A stretch of 64,000 nt of DNA from contig QVRM01002807.1 of the NCBI GenBank assembly GCA_003439945.1, forward strand, positions 23,031 to 87,030. Direction: 5' to 3'. This document shows, piece by piece, positions 47,459 to 58,082 of this stretch. The notes below the pieces were generated by a model. It searched no databases and was not told the origin of the DNA. It worked only from the letters and a program-made list of their open reading frames with translations. Source of the DNA: Dermanyssus gallinae. Its lineage: Eukaryota; Arthropoda; Arachnida; Mesostigmata; Dermanyssidae. Both the position numbers and the translations under genes were made by a program. The stretch's first letter is position 1. Each line of letters begins with the position of its first letter.

Positions 47459-47712
47459 GGACCTCGCTATTCGTAGAAGATATAAGGAAGATGTATGGGC
47501 TGCAGGAGACCGAGGCATACAAGGCGTTCATTCAGCTTCAGGAGGACAAACTGGCCGACATAGATCCTGATATCTTCATAACACCTGCAATGACTGACGA
47601 CGCGTGGAAAGGGCCCCACCGACCGAATCGCCATGTGATAGTGCGTTCTTCGGTACAACGGCTACCACCACCACCTATGCAGTGCAGAAGGCTTCCACGA
47701 CCCCGATGTTGA
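47459..47712 (+). CDS. Unassigned exon-like reading frame
   Basis: A plausible 3' splice site (TTTATGTACTGACAG, ending 47,458) precedes an open frame reading TSLFVEDIRKMYGLQETEAY, then KAFIQLQEDKLADIDPDIF and ITPAMTDDAWKGPHRPNR before a Pro/Arg-rich end and TGA at 47,710. The middle has balanced, protein-like composition with no repeats. An alternative frame becomes open from 47,604 (60 codons, with a Thr run and a hydrophobic tail), so a frameshift or splice within 47,604-47,640 is possible. I do not recognise the family; host exon and LTR-element Gag relic are both open. Confidence 0.3.
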
Positions 47713-47951
47713 CTGGAGATGTAAATATTGTCATACCGAATGCTCTAGATATCACGGTATTGTTTGTAATAACATTGGGTCTCTAAATCAGTTAGCCCGT
47801 TTAATGTCATCATAACTTTGTATATTGTATATGTTTATATTCTATATTTTATACAATTCTTGTACCTGCATTTGTGAGCTCCTGACGGCCGAGCCAAATC
47901 TTTGTATTTAGATATTATCGACACTAAATGTGTGAATCAACAGAATTTGTG

Positions 47952-47954
<3 letters not shown>

Positions 47955-48047
<93 letters not shown>

Positions 48048-48117
48048 TATATATATATATATCTATATATTATATATCTATATATATCTATATATATTCT
48101 ATATATAATATCTATCT

Positions 48118-48155
<38 letters not shown>
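47955..48155. repeat. Long (TA)n tract with ATCTATA interruptions
   Basis: About 200 bp of TA repeats; pure in the outer parts, interrupted by TCTATATA and TTATATTA in the middle. Confidence 0.95.
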
Positions 48156-48159
<4 letters not shown>

Positions 48160-48429
48160 GTATAAATACACAGCCCTAGTCTCTCTTTGTGGAGAGGTAG
48201 GCGACGTCAGTTCCGACGGCAGTGGTACTTTGATCCCTCAAGATAATTTCAAGGCTGATGTACGGTCTTGGCAGAGTATGGAGACACCTCACTCGGGCAA
48301 ACTTTGGTTTGCTTGAAAGGTGTTAAACAATGTACACGAAACGAGTATTTTGCCTGTCAATGCGGGTCAAGAAGCAAGAAGCCGCTTTGAGTACCTAAGG
48401 TTAAAGACGCCGCATGCAGTACCATTCGA

Positions 48430-48745
48430 AAGTTTTATCTCAGAATAAGAAAATAAAGTTGAACAAGTCCAAGGAGAGACTGAAGACCTGGGTATTTGCA
48501 GTGCCTTCCATCTCTGGTCTGGTCTTGCATATGACAATCGCCACGTCTGTACTAGATACACAGTTTATAGCTTCCTTCACATGGTCTGTTCGAATACGAT
48601 TTTCCACGAGAAGTAGACGGAAGGCGCCAGTCGACTGTGCTCTCAGGCGTGTAGAAAGTATCATGCGTTTGGCTGCCTGGCCCTTGCGATTGGATAATTG
48701 CACTGCCTCTCTCGAATAGCATGCCGAGCTGACAACGGTACAAGT
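48430..48745 (-). mobile_element. Possible Penelope-like or LINE C-terminal fragment
   Basis: Minus-strand frames read ESTVDWRLPSTSRGKSYSNR and, overlapping in another frame, ENRIRTDHVKEAINCV. This vaguely recalls the end of the GIY-YIG nuclease of Penelope-like elements, where a variable segment is followed by R..KEA and a helix. The catalytic GIY and YIG strands are not visible. Very tentative. Confidence 0.2.
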
Positions 48746-48779
48746 GTCAGTGTTATACGCATGCTCAAAATAAGTGAAT

Positions 48780-49420
48780 TAAGTGTGACGATTAACATTA
48801 GTACCTATTGTACGTTGTTGTAAAGTGAATGGGTCAGTCACTTTGCCGCACCTCTGGGCCCTTGTGTTGTCCAGTCGAACGTTTCTATTGAGGCGCTTGC
48901 TTCGGGATGCTGCTGCTGTGTCGTGATCTCTCCAGACTCAAAGTTGTCGGCCGTAAACCTTGTTTTGTGTCTACTGATCTGCCGTAGCTGTGTTTACAGC
49001 ACTTCGCTAGTAAGGTTCAGAACCAATACACATAAACTTGGAATAGCCCTTTTATGCTCGCCATTTTAGGGCGATTTTAGGGGCCGTATTTTTACTACTA
49101 TGTAGTAGTGAAAATGCGCGGCCCTCATGGAAATGTAAGCAATGCACTCTACAAGTGCAAACAGTAGTAACCATATGCTTATCTTTCATTTGCAGGACTC
49201 GCAGGACTTAGGAACAGACGAGCGTGCTCAAGGCTAGGCTTAACAATTTGGAATAGTCCAATACTATTCTATGTTTATTTGCGGCGTTGTAGATGAGCGT
49301 ATTTGAGCAATACGGCCTAGATGGAGTAGGGCTCCTTCCTGCAGGAGTCATACAGAATTATACGCGCACTCGCACGCGAGTCGTGTATAGTTGGCAAGCA
49401 CATCTGTATACTACACATTT
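48780..49420. other. Spacer, nothing recognised
   Basis: A short imperfect palindrome around TACTACTATGTAGTAGTGA lies near 49,093-49,111. No gene. Confidence 0.35.
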
Positions 49421-49709
49421 GTAGCGGCGGTGGCTTCGGCGGCTAACGCACCGTTCGAAACGGGGCGTTGCCATGGCAACCACGGTTAGCAAAACATCGC
49501 TAGTTCGAGCCCCGGCCGTGCTGGTTGAATGTGTTGAACGTGGTTGTCATTGCCCTGCTGCTGCTACATACCTCTGCTGGAGAAAGCCTATATAATTCCA
49601 GTACGAGAACGCAATGACGAATGAAATGCATTTAGACGATATCGTGCCACAGGCAACTTAGCTTATTACGAGCGTCTAAAATGTAGTTGTCAGAGCGTTA
49701 AAAAAAAAA
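49421..49709 (+). repeat. SINE family S, copy 1 (tRNA-derived, poly-A tail)
   Basis: 289 bp, almost identical to 55,390-55,679, ending in a 10-A tail. The pol III A-box-like TGGCTTCGGCGG is at 49,431-49,442 and the B box AGTTCGAGCCC at 49,502-49,512, about 71 bp apart, more than in ordinary tRNAs. Between them is a stem around TTCGAAA (49,454-49,460), which fits an anticodon loop with CGA, and a perfect 14-bp palindrome GTTGCCATGGCAAC (49,467-49,480), where a class II tRNA would have its long variable arm. A serine-tRNA ancestor is inferred. The rest is a tRNA-unrelated body. No target-site duplication was found. Confidence 0.8.
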
Positions 49710-51095
49710 CATCTTGCTCTTTCGGTTGGCAGTACACTATAACATAGCCTAACATGTATGCGCATTTATCTATGCCGTAGAAGCGTGACTTGTATCTACC
49801 ACAGCGATGATGTGGTATTACAATAGGTAGTAAGATAACTCGCTAAGTGGGTGACAAATGATAACGCCTCGAATCTGGCATATATGGTGCTTGTTAAGCG
49901 TCGAAGAACTTAACGAGCACCATAAGCGATTTGAATTCGCTTGTGTCTATTTTGGCCAATTTGCTAGGCAGACAATCCGTTTATAGGTTCCCTGCGTTGA
50001 CAAACGTATTGCATGCAGCCAAACCAGCATTTCGCCGGAGTTTTCTCTCCTTTAATAATGACACTCTACCGCTCTCTCGATTAACCGACCGGTACTAATG
50101 TATATTGGAGCGTTCTTCGTATTCCTTCCGGCCATCTAGTAGTATCGCTGTCACGACCTCTGTCGATTATCCTTGCAGTGCATTTGTCGGTTGCTCTTCT
50201 CGTACTATGCGTGCGCAAACGTTACTCCTTTGAGCTCCGTTCAGTGTACCACTACATCTACTTGCTTGCCCTTCGGCCTCTATCTTTCCAATTTTTCCTG
50301 TTACTATAAAACGAGTTTTTTTTTTGGTGAAGAACATTTGCCCGTTGGAATGACGCCAGAGAGCATCGACGTGCCAATGCGGTGACGGTATCGATATTCG
50401 AAGCGATCTGCACAAACCATCCTGCACAAAGCAGATCTCCGGGTCGACGCCGATTGTCCCATTATGAGGAAGTAAAGTTTGCTCGGCGAATCGCGTCAAT
50501 TCAAATGTTTGTGTGTGTTTGTGGTGCTAGAGGGGGGAGGCAAGTCAAAGCGAAAGACAAAAATAGCGATATAGAAAACAAATTGCCAAGGCAAGGCTAC
50601 GTACTCTAGACCATTATTCGTCCCCTACGGGCTTAGAATTGCCGTGAAGCATCTCTTCAATGCACCGAGGACCAAGCATGTAGAGCTATGCAGGGTTTCC
50701 CTAACAGTCAATGTGGCAACAAGGTTACTCATTCAGGCTGCATATAGCCTTTTTGACGGCCTGCCTACACATGTGGCCATCAGCAGCGGTAACTGCAATT
50801 CTGCGTGGCGGATCCACTATTGGCCTAACGAACTCTGGCGTTGTTATCTCTAGGGAGTTTCGATCTGTGCTGCACACGATGACTCTGAATAAATCCAACT
50901 GGTTAGGTAGCGTTTTTCTGTCACTATATACCACCGTACCTCTGCAATGTGTATATATATATACACTTCAATACAAACAAAATGCATTACTTATCACATT
51001 GATCCTTATACATCTCCATAATCACTACAGCAACCCCATATGAAAGACAAGTACACCATTCAATTATTGATAAAATTTGTTTTAGAGCACGATGT
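49710..51095. other. Spacer with unassigned frames and one hairpin
   Basis: Contains the hairpin at 49,883-49,924. Opposed frames at 50,167-50,499 (minus, 110 codons) and 50,711-51,043 (plus, 110 codons) are unrecognised. Confidence 0.35.
49883..49924. other. 16-bp hairpin with 10-nt loop
   Basis: Arms 49,883-49,898 (TATGGTGCTTGTTAAG) and 49,909-49,924 pair with one G-T wobble. Confidence 0.85.
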
Positions 51096-51099
51096 TAAA

Positions 51100-51310
51100 A
51101 CAAAACGTCACTCCACGTAGCGGCTTCCGTAAGGACTGATCGGGAATTTATGCACAACAATGCCAGGCCGCATACCCCCTGCACTTATTTGGGGTATTAG
51201 ATTTGGAAATTGGAATAAGTTTAAAGGAGTGGCCAGCATGCTCTGTCGACGTAAATCCCATTGAACATGTGTATATATAACCCCAGGCGGCAAGCTAGAG
51301 GAATTGAGAT
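51100..51310 (+). pseudogene. Tc1-type transposase C-terminal fragment
   Basis: FMHNNARPHTPCTYLGY at about 51,148-51,200 corresponds to the block holding the second catalytic Asp (family DNARPHT; here Asn replaces Asp). ACSVDVNPIEHVYI at about 51,238-51,280 is the SPDLNPIEHVW block with the third acidic position region altered. Spacing is right for a Tc1 element; two frames are needed. The rest of the element was not found. Confidence 0.75.
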
Positions 51311-51314
51311 GTGT

Positions 51315-52330
51315 GTATGTGTGAGTATGTTTTGACCTAATTTAGTTGAGTATTTTGAAAAATACAGAACACAAAATCTAAGGCAGCATTCTAGTCATGC
51401 TTTAGGCTAAACTAAAGCAGTTGTCTTTCGAATTATATGGTATTTAATATGGCGTTACTATTTTAAGTACAAAGTATCTTTAAAGCCAAATAAAATGTCT
51501 AGTGCAACTAACGTTTGTTTGAAAAAAATCGGGCTGTAGTCACGTAAAGTATGCGTCTTTGTGCCACGTTCCACAATATTCAGCTGAACTAATGACGGTT
51601 ACACTACACGTATCATAAGAGTTAGTATGTGTGACAACTGACAATGCTGGTTTTGGCTATTATGTACTGAAGCTTGGAGTTTTCAGTCAGTTCCACATTT
51701 ATATACATTGAATAATAAAGCAGGTTTGGTTTCTCTAAATGTGGGAAAACTACATGAGATGCAAGCAAGGATAGCATTCTTTGTTTCTACTAATCTTCGG
51801 TGTCTCCTACCTCAGTAGGGGAGGAGTTGGTGTTACAACAAATTGAAAGCCCCGACACCCTGCGGGTAAGATTGCTACCAATGCACATTACTTAGACAGA
51901 ATTTTTGGATTTTTGACCCGCTTTCGTTGGAATTCGAAAAGTTGAAATTCGGACTACAAAACAGTCGACTTTAAACAAATATTTTTTGACAAGCATTACT
52001 TTCCAGAATGAAGAACACATGTTCCGCATTTTACTTATTGTTAGTTTGATTATAAACGTGCGCCCTGATTACAAGCATGCGCCCACTTTAGTAACTTCAC
52101 AGAAAGAATGGAATTCTCTGTACTCCGTGTAGTGCCTCATAGTGAAATAGTGTAACCAGTTTTATTCAACACGGGCATTCACGGATTTTTTAACGTAGAG
52201 CCATAATCACGTAATTACGCTTGAATTATCTCTAGATGACGAAACTCTTAAAAACATACTAGTCTAACAGCTGTCTCTGAAACGACTAAGATTGCCTGAG
52301 TTTTGGTAAGTTCCTGCGCCCGGAGGAAAA
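51315..52330. other. AT-rich spacer, nothing recognised
   Basis: No gene, repeat family or clear site. Confidence 0.4.
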
Positions 52331-52334
52331 CTCC

Positions 52335-52337
<3 letters not shown>

Positions 52338-52393
<56 letters not shown>
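52338..52393. repeat. (TA)n microsatellite
   Basis: About 28 TA units. Confidence 0.95.
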
Positions 52394-52396
<3 letters not shown>

Positions 52397-52507
52397 TGGA
52401 GTGTGGGTTAAAATCAAGCCCACTGGCGTATAACGCAATTTTTGTCGACGTTTGGTTAGAACATTCGAGTGAAGATTTTCCCATAGACAACCGCCAAACA
52501 GCAACGA

Positions 52508-52699
52508 ATGGGGAATAGACGACCCGTGCGAAGGCTGCGTAGACGAGAACTCAAAAATAGCACATGCCTCGCTAGAGAAGACGTGCCTTTGGGCTTGGAT
52601 GTTCTTCCACAGCATCCAACAAGGAATAAATACCTGCTGATTTCACTAGACTCATTTACGGGCTTTGCTTACAAGATGCACATAGTGAGGTCCTGTTAG
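52508..52699 (+). mobile_element. LTR-retrotransposon integrase-like fragment
   Basis: The plus-strand frame reads LGLDVLPQHPTRNKYLLISL then DSFTGFAYKMHI. It resembles the first strand of a retroelement integrase core, where D...GP...G-x-KYLLVVVD-x-FT is usual and the first Asp is catalytic. Only about 40 residues match and no LTRs, zinc-binding HHCC domain or downstream catalytic residues were found. It could also be chance similarity. Confidence 0.35.
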
Positions 52700-52704
52700 A
52701 TGTG

Positions 52705-53665
52705 GTTCGATACTCTGAGCGACACCTCACTCCTCACGTGTTATCTTTAAATTGCGCATATGCCTAGTGTTAGACTGTAGTTACTTGTTCTATGCTAGAA
52801 AGCACGGGCTGAGCCTCGTAAGAAATGCAACTCAGTTGTACTTCACATGGCGAAAATACAGACACGCCTCCATATCTAGCCTCGCTGTAAATATTGAATG
52901 CACGAAAAACTGTCAAAATGTCTACAAGATATAATATCTCAGTGCGCCTGAACGGGAACGCCGATACGGGAAAAGGTGAGAAAGACGCTGTTTTAGAGAA
53001 GAAAATCTCAAACGAAGCCATAAAACGATGGAGACAGAACGACTCTACACAAATAGGTACCCATTGAAAGACGCTAACCCTGTATAATTAGTGCCAGTTT
53101 TTGTTTTACGTTTGTGATCCATGTTTATAGTTATAATTGTTTTGCCTTGGCGTTGTCCGGAATTGCGTCAGTTTCGTAAACCGACTGAGTCACTTGCGCT
53201 AGTGATATTACCTATCTTGTCATTTAAACGAATGAATTGCAGTTGCATATGTGATTAGTCATATACTACCGCGAGCGCGTGCGAGCCTTAAACAAATTGC
53301 CACGAACACTTTTGTTCTTCACACTACGACGCTCTTCTTCCGTCCTAACGTAAATGTGCGAAGTGTTAGGAAAAAGAAAATGTTGTTGCTGTATTCTGAC
53401 CATCGCACGACTTCAGATAGAAACAGTCAGCAATTTTACAGTAAAGTATGCATTTACGCTGCATTGCCTAAATAAGTAGGAAGGATTGGGCAAGCAATCA
53501 TCCTTTCACTGTTCTAGCAGATCTCACGGCAGGACTTGACGCAATCTGCAACAAGACGGTGTAAACCACCTTTAGGTGAATTATGTTTCAGGTTTATTCA
53601 CCATTAATTGGTAGTATAGTACAATCGTGCATATATTAATTTGTAGGCTAACAATAATAACGTTG
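52705..53665. other. Spacer, nothing recognised
   Basis: Short frames only; no known motif. Confidence 0.35.
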
Positions 53666-53670
53666 ATACT

Positions 53671-54290
53671 TCACTGTAATGACGATGTTTCAATAAACGA
53701 GGAGTTGAGTATGTGGTAACTCTCTAAAATGTTTACATACGCACTCGTCAATTTCATACCAATTTCAGCATGGAGGCCCATTACAAATGCCATGTTGCGG
53801 TTTTCTTTAAATTCTCTGAAGGCTTCTAAAGTTTGTGTACTGAATAGTATCTTGTCCAGTAATAAATCTGTTAATAGTGTGTGTTTGTGACGCAGTGCTA
53901 GTGCAAGCTTTGCCAATGCGTTCTTTGGCAATTCCAACGTGCGCTTGACAAAGTAAGATTTTAATTTATCTATGTTTTTAAGGTTTGCTATTGAAAAATA
54001 CGGGAAAATGGCGTGAAGGCAGTATCTTACGACACGAAAAAAAAATCGTCTAAATAAGTTTAGCGCGACCGTAAGTTCAATGTCAATAAGTTTTTTTTTC
54101 ACTAGAATAAGGGCCGCGGTCACTTGGCTGCGCGTTTCTTCTATATGTCTACTGAACGACAATACATTTTCTGGCACCATACCAAGACTCCCTGCGGCTT
54201 CCGGGGACAGCTCTCGCCAGGAGTAAGAATACTCGCCCACTCTGACTGTTTGATGCATGCTTAAGTAGTTCCTAGGCGTAGTTGGGGCAC
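53671..54290 (-). mobile_element. LINE C-terminal reading frame, open
   Basis: An unbroken minus-strand frame of about 200 codons reads VPENVLSFSRHIEETRSQVT, later RYCLHAIFPYFSIANLKNID and KSYFVKRTLELPKNALAKLA. The layout (helical segment, then a 'K-x-x-FVKR-x-L-x-L-x-KN' block and HKHTLLTDLLL) is like the region after the reverse-transcriptase thumb in LINEs of tick and mite genomes. No catalytic residues are present. It joins repeat family X at its 5' end. It could instead be a low-similarity host exon. Confidence 0.45.
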
Positions 54291-54396
54291 GGGGACATGA
54301 CTGGTTTCTAGTGGGTTGGAGCCTCACACTACCGGCCCACGCGTGCAGGGACCTTCCTGCTGTGGTGTCCGTGTGTGCAACCGCATTTTCCAGTTA
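54290..54396 (-). repeat. Dispersed repeat family X, copy 1
   Basis: About 105 bp nearly identical, in inverted orientation, to 57,790-57,900. On the minus strand it starts at ATGCGGTTGCACACACGG and ends near ACCAGTCATGTCCC. Confidence 0.85.
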
Positions 54397-54581
54397 GTCC
54401 TCTACAAAAAAAACACACTCTGTGCGTATCAATCAGACCTTGTAGCAGACGATTTAGGCAGGCTTTATTCTACCCAAAGTCCTTCCCAGCCCATGCCCAG
54501 CGGTACAACGATATGCATATGCATTTCTTAAAGTGATTTTTGATCTGAAAAATCGCCAGTACGTCGTCGGCCGGATCGTGA

Positions 54582-55038
54582 ACAACCAACTATTGCTACC
54601 AGAAGACGACTAGCATTGTCTGGTTGCGTCTTCGAAAGCTGCACAAAACTTGGTCCGATTCGAAGAGTCCGTTAGCTTCGGCGGTGTCAGGACCGCCTGC
54701 GCTGCTACCAGCTACGAACACAATCACATCCAGTCCAGATGCCAATAGCCGAAGCAACAGCTGTAATCGTTATAACGTCCGCTGCCCCGAAGCAGTAAAA
54801 GGAATAGTGGCCAAATTGCGCAAACGTTTCGGATCATTGCGCAGAAGTTGAAAGTGGCAGTGGCCATCGGTCGGTCTCAGTCCCGAGGAGAAGCTGGGTT
54901 CTGTTCAGAGGACCACGATCGGTGATGTCGACGACGACAACAACAACAGGCACCTACTTCAACCGGATGATGATGATAATGATGATGACACTGATGGAGC
55001 CACTGCTAGGACTACAGCAGTAGCGAGCAGCTGTACAA
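54582..55038 (+). pseudogene. Exon-like ORF interrupted by a single in-frame TGA
   Basis: A single frame stays open from 54,582 to 55,040 apart from TGA at 54,849-54,851. Before it the peptide is RLRKLHKTWSDSKSP..., ending VKGIVAKLRKRFGSLRRS (basic, amphipathic). After it comes KWQWPSVGLSPEEKLGSVQR, then an acidic DVDDDNNN and DDDDNDDDTDGAT stretch. A weak acceptor (TTGCTACCAG, ending 54,602) and a good donor (AAC then GTAAGC at 55,039) could bound it. Explanations: pseudogene, programmed readthrough, an intron missed around the TGA, or two chance frames. No family recognised. Confidence 0.3.
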
Positions 55039-55044
55039 CGTAAG

Positions 55045-55385
55045 CGGAAATTGCTCGCTAATAACGTCCAAGCTGCGAGACTGACTGGTGAAAAAGTTTA
55101 TTCGATCCTACTCGACGCGTAGATAAATGGGCAGTAGCAGATTTAACAACTATGTCAGCCGTCTGGCCGGCGTATGGGCTCGGCTGCACTGCTCAAAACG
55201 ATAAGCGGGCGGCTGGGAACGGATGTCGGACGACGAAGAACAGAGGCACAGAGGCAGTTGGTAGATGTACAAGTCCTGCGGTAGTCGAAGTAACAGTAGT
55301 GGGTGAGTGATTAGGTAGCCAACAGACCTAAATTTGTAAATAATAAATTTGTGAAACAAAAAATAATAAATTTGTAAAATAAAAA
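55045..55385. other. Spacer, nothing recognised
   Basis: Ends in a short direct repeat AATAAATTTGTRAAA near 55,340-55,380 just before the SINE. Confidence 0.4.
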
Positions 55386-55389
55386 CCAT

Positions 55390-55679
55390 GTAGCGGCGGT
55401 GGCTTAGGCGGCTAATGCACCGTTCGAAACGGAGTGTTGCCATGGCAACCACGATTAGCAAAACAATCGCAAGTTCGAGCCCCGGCCTTGCTGATTGTAT
55501 TTGTTGGACGTGGTTGTCATTGCCCTGCTGCTACATACCTCTGCTGGAGAAAGCCTATATAAAATCCAGTACGAGAACGCGAGGACGATAGATGCATTTA
55601 GACGACATCGTGCCACAGGCAACTTAGCCCATTACGAGCGTCTAAAATGTAGTTGTCAAAGCGTAAAGAAAAAAAAAAA
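55390..55679 (+). repeat. SINE family S, copy 2 (tRNA-derived, poly-A tail)
   Basis: Second copy of the SINE at 49,421-49,709, same strand. A box TGGCTTAGGCGG at 55,400-55,411, a nearly perfect consensus; B box AGTTCGAGCCC at 55,472-55,482; TTCGAAA loop at 55,423-55,429; tail of 10 A after GCGTAAAG. Small differences (a CTG triplet and a few substitutions) show the two are independent insertions or an old duplication. The 119-codon frame across it is not a gene. Confidence 0.8.
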
Positions 55680-57295
55680 TTCTCTCGTTCTGAATGGTCT
55701 CTCCGCTGTGCGAGAATATAGGAGAGAGCCGTCTGCATCAGTTAGAGTACGAGGTGCGCCTGGGTCAGCCTGGCGGCATCGACAGCGTCGTGTCGGCGAT
55801 GTTGTCTCTGGGTTGGGTTACGATGAGAGCATGTTGAAGGTTGGTGCATGCTAGACCTTCCCAGGTTAGACGGCGACGTATTTCATACGGTAAGAGAGGA
55901 ATAGTGGAGCAACTTGTCTTGCGAGGAGAACCAGCTATCGAATGGGGCGGCATCGGCGAACATACACGAGGAGTGCCTTGTTGGTACAATAGTAGTGAAA
56001 ATAACCAAGACGCGGCTCGAGCCGGTTTGGTTGGATGTAGTAACGCTGTTTAGTAGCAGGGCAGTGACTCTCTTGAATCTCTTCTGAATGGCCTCGGGTC
56101 AACCTGAAAAGGAGCAACTAAGCAAATTTCTTGGCTGAAGCACACTTTTACATAGCCCATTTATTTTAATCTATAATACACGCCATGGTGTGCATCTACA
56201 TTGACATTTCATTGCATTCTTGACCGTATTTAAAAAATACATACGCCGAGAGGAGCCTTAACAGAGGAAATCAGTCTTCGTTCACCTTAGAAGCTAGAAG
56301 AAGTTTTCCCGGCACGATGATGCTGAATTTCGAACCAAAGCTGTGCTCCTTTATCGCTAGACATTTCTGGTATCGATTCGTCATGTTTAAATCCATCTAC
56401 CTGCTGAGGAGGAAGAATAGGAAGAGTGCCTGTATAACGTCAGTCTTTGTTGATGAATAGACGAGCTTTGCCGGGGATGGAAACTATCGAAGTGTAAATT
56501 ATGCGACAATTTATGCGGCCCAATGAGCATGAATGAAGCTGAACAATCTGAACGCTGAGACATTGGCCTTTAATATTTGTATATGGCCTAATAGTTTCGT
56601 TTTCATTTATTTTCGATTTGAAGTTCAAGTGCCACCCAAGTCGCTTAAGGCGGGTTGGCACGACGCCGTACTAGAGTTACTAGACTTCGTAGTTGCATTC
56701 ATCGTACATTGGTAGCGCAAACTAAGATTGCATCGGTGTCGAGTGGCTTAGTACTCAGTAGGCGTTTCAGACCGCGTTTAGGGCAAAGCAAGGCGCTGTT
56801 GAATTCGTGCTGTGCTGCCCAGGTTCCAAGTTAAATTGCCCCTAATAGTTAAACAATCTATTCTTTCTACTTTTAATTTGAGGAAAATATGCATGTATGA
56901 TTGAAAGATATTGACGTGAATGTATCAGGAATTTCACAAATACGTGTTGCAGGTGCTCGCGTTAAACGTTTTGTTATTGTAAGTTCATTTCAGTGCTTGA
57001 TGCAGATGAGACTTTAGTGAACGTTACTCGATAACTATATGCCTTAATGAGAGTATCGGCATCAAGTGGAGATGACCTTCATTGCTGAGGCGCATTCATA
57101 AAAGACTTACGGGCAAGGCCCTTGACATCGTCATGGTAGAGTACTGTATGATTATTTTGTGTGTTTAACTAATATTGTAGATTTTTTTAGATTTTTCCGT
57201 AAGGCTATTGCCCGTGTACGTTTTTTTCCATGTCATGGCTAATGTTTAATCCGCTCCGGCATTTACCTTGTCTAAATTGGAAACCATGCATACCA
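55680..57295. other. Spacer without recognised gene
   Basis: Unassigned short frames only (55,765-55,989 minus; 56,533-56,715 plus). Confidence 0.35.
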
Positions 57296-57301
57296 ATTTA
57301 A

Positions 57302-57378
57302 GAGTGGCCGGTCTGGGTCTCGAACCCAGTCCTCCCGAATGCAAGGCAAAGGCTTTGCCACTAAGCCATCTTGCTCGG
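57302..57378 (-). repeat. tRNA-like sequence with intact pol III A and B boxes
   Basis: On the minus strand the A box TGGCTTAGTGG (57,358-57,368) matches consensus, and so does the B box GGTTCGAGACC (57,316-57,326). The T arm (CTGGG TTCGAGA CCCAG) and D stem (GGCT/AGCC) close. The anticodon stem is poor (loop CTTGCAT, would be UGC) and the acceptor stem does not pair. I read it as a SINE head or tRNA pseudogene rather than a working tRNA. Confidence 0.55.
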
Positions 57379-57379
57379 T

Positions 57380-57785
57380 AGTTTCACGTACAGTATTTCT
57401 AATTCTCTTATTTTCTAAATACGACATAAAACCCTTTTAAGTTAATCAACGCTATAGTTATGCTGCTGTTAGAAATATAGAATATGCTAGAATAACGAAA
57501 CGGAAGTAGTTATTATCATCTAATTACCTCTATGCTTGATTTGCGAACGTCGTAGTATAATTTGTTTACTCTTCCTTGTAGTAAATGGTTGGCGTATTGG
57601 TTTCTGTGTCGATATGTTGTTATTTATAAGCAATGGTGAAAAAACATATTCATAAAATGTATATTATTGTTATGAATGTCGACAGCTAATAATATGAGAG
57701 TGTAAGTTCTTTCTAAGCTCATTTGTTTGATGTGCAGAGACCGGTCACTGATGTTGGGCTTGCTATACTAAAATTGTTTTTTTGT
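57380..57785. other. AT-rich spacer, nothing recognised
   Basis: No gene or repeat seen. Confidence 0.4.
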
Positions 57786-57789
57786 AGAG

Positions 57790-57900
57790 TACTAATTGAA
57801 AAATGCGGTTGCACACACGGTCACCACGGAGAGGAAGTTCCCTGCAAGCATGGGCCGGTAGTGTGGGACTCCAACCCACTAAAAACCAGTCATGTCCCAG
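57790..57900 (+). repeat. Dispersed repeat family X, copy 2
   Basis: Inverted partner of 54,290-54,396. One frame reads EKCGCTHGHHGEEVPCKHGP, rich in Cys and His. A run of 13 G (57,950-57,962) follows about 50 bp downstream. Confidence 0.85.
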
Positions 57901-58082
57901 TCCCGCGATCTGACTGGGAACTGCTTGCCGATCTCTTCAAATAGTCAAAGGGGGGGGGGGGGCGCAAATCTACTACCCTGGCGGGTGTGTTCCCCGGGAG
58001 CCACGGAACGGGGGGCTCCTTAGAGAGTTGGCGCTCATTTTTCTTGTAGTATGGCTTTAAAAACTTCAGATATGATGTTTCA

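Noticed and set aside
50711..51043. Possible retroviral-type protease frame
   Set aside because: The frame reads ISREF but lacks the catalytic DTG/DSG; the resemblance is too thin.
57302..57378. A functional tRNA gene
   Set aside because: The acceptor stem does not pair and the anticodon stem is poor, although the pol III boxes are good.
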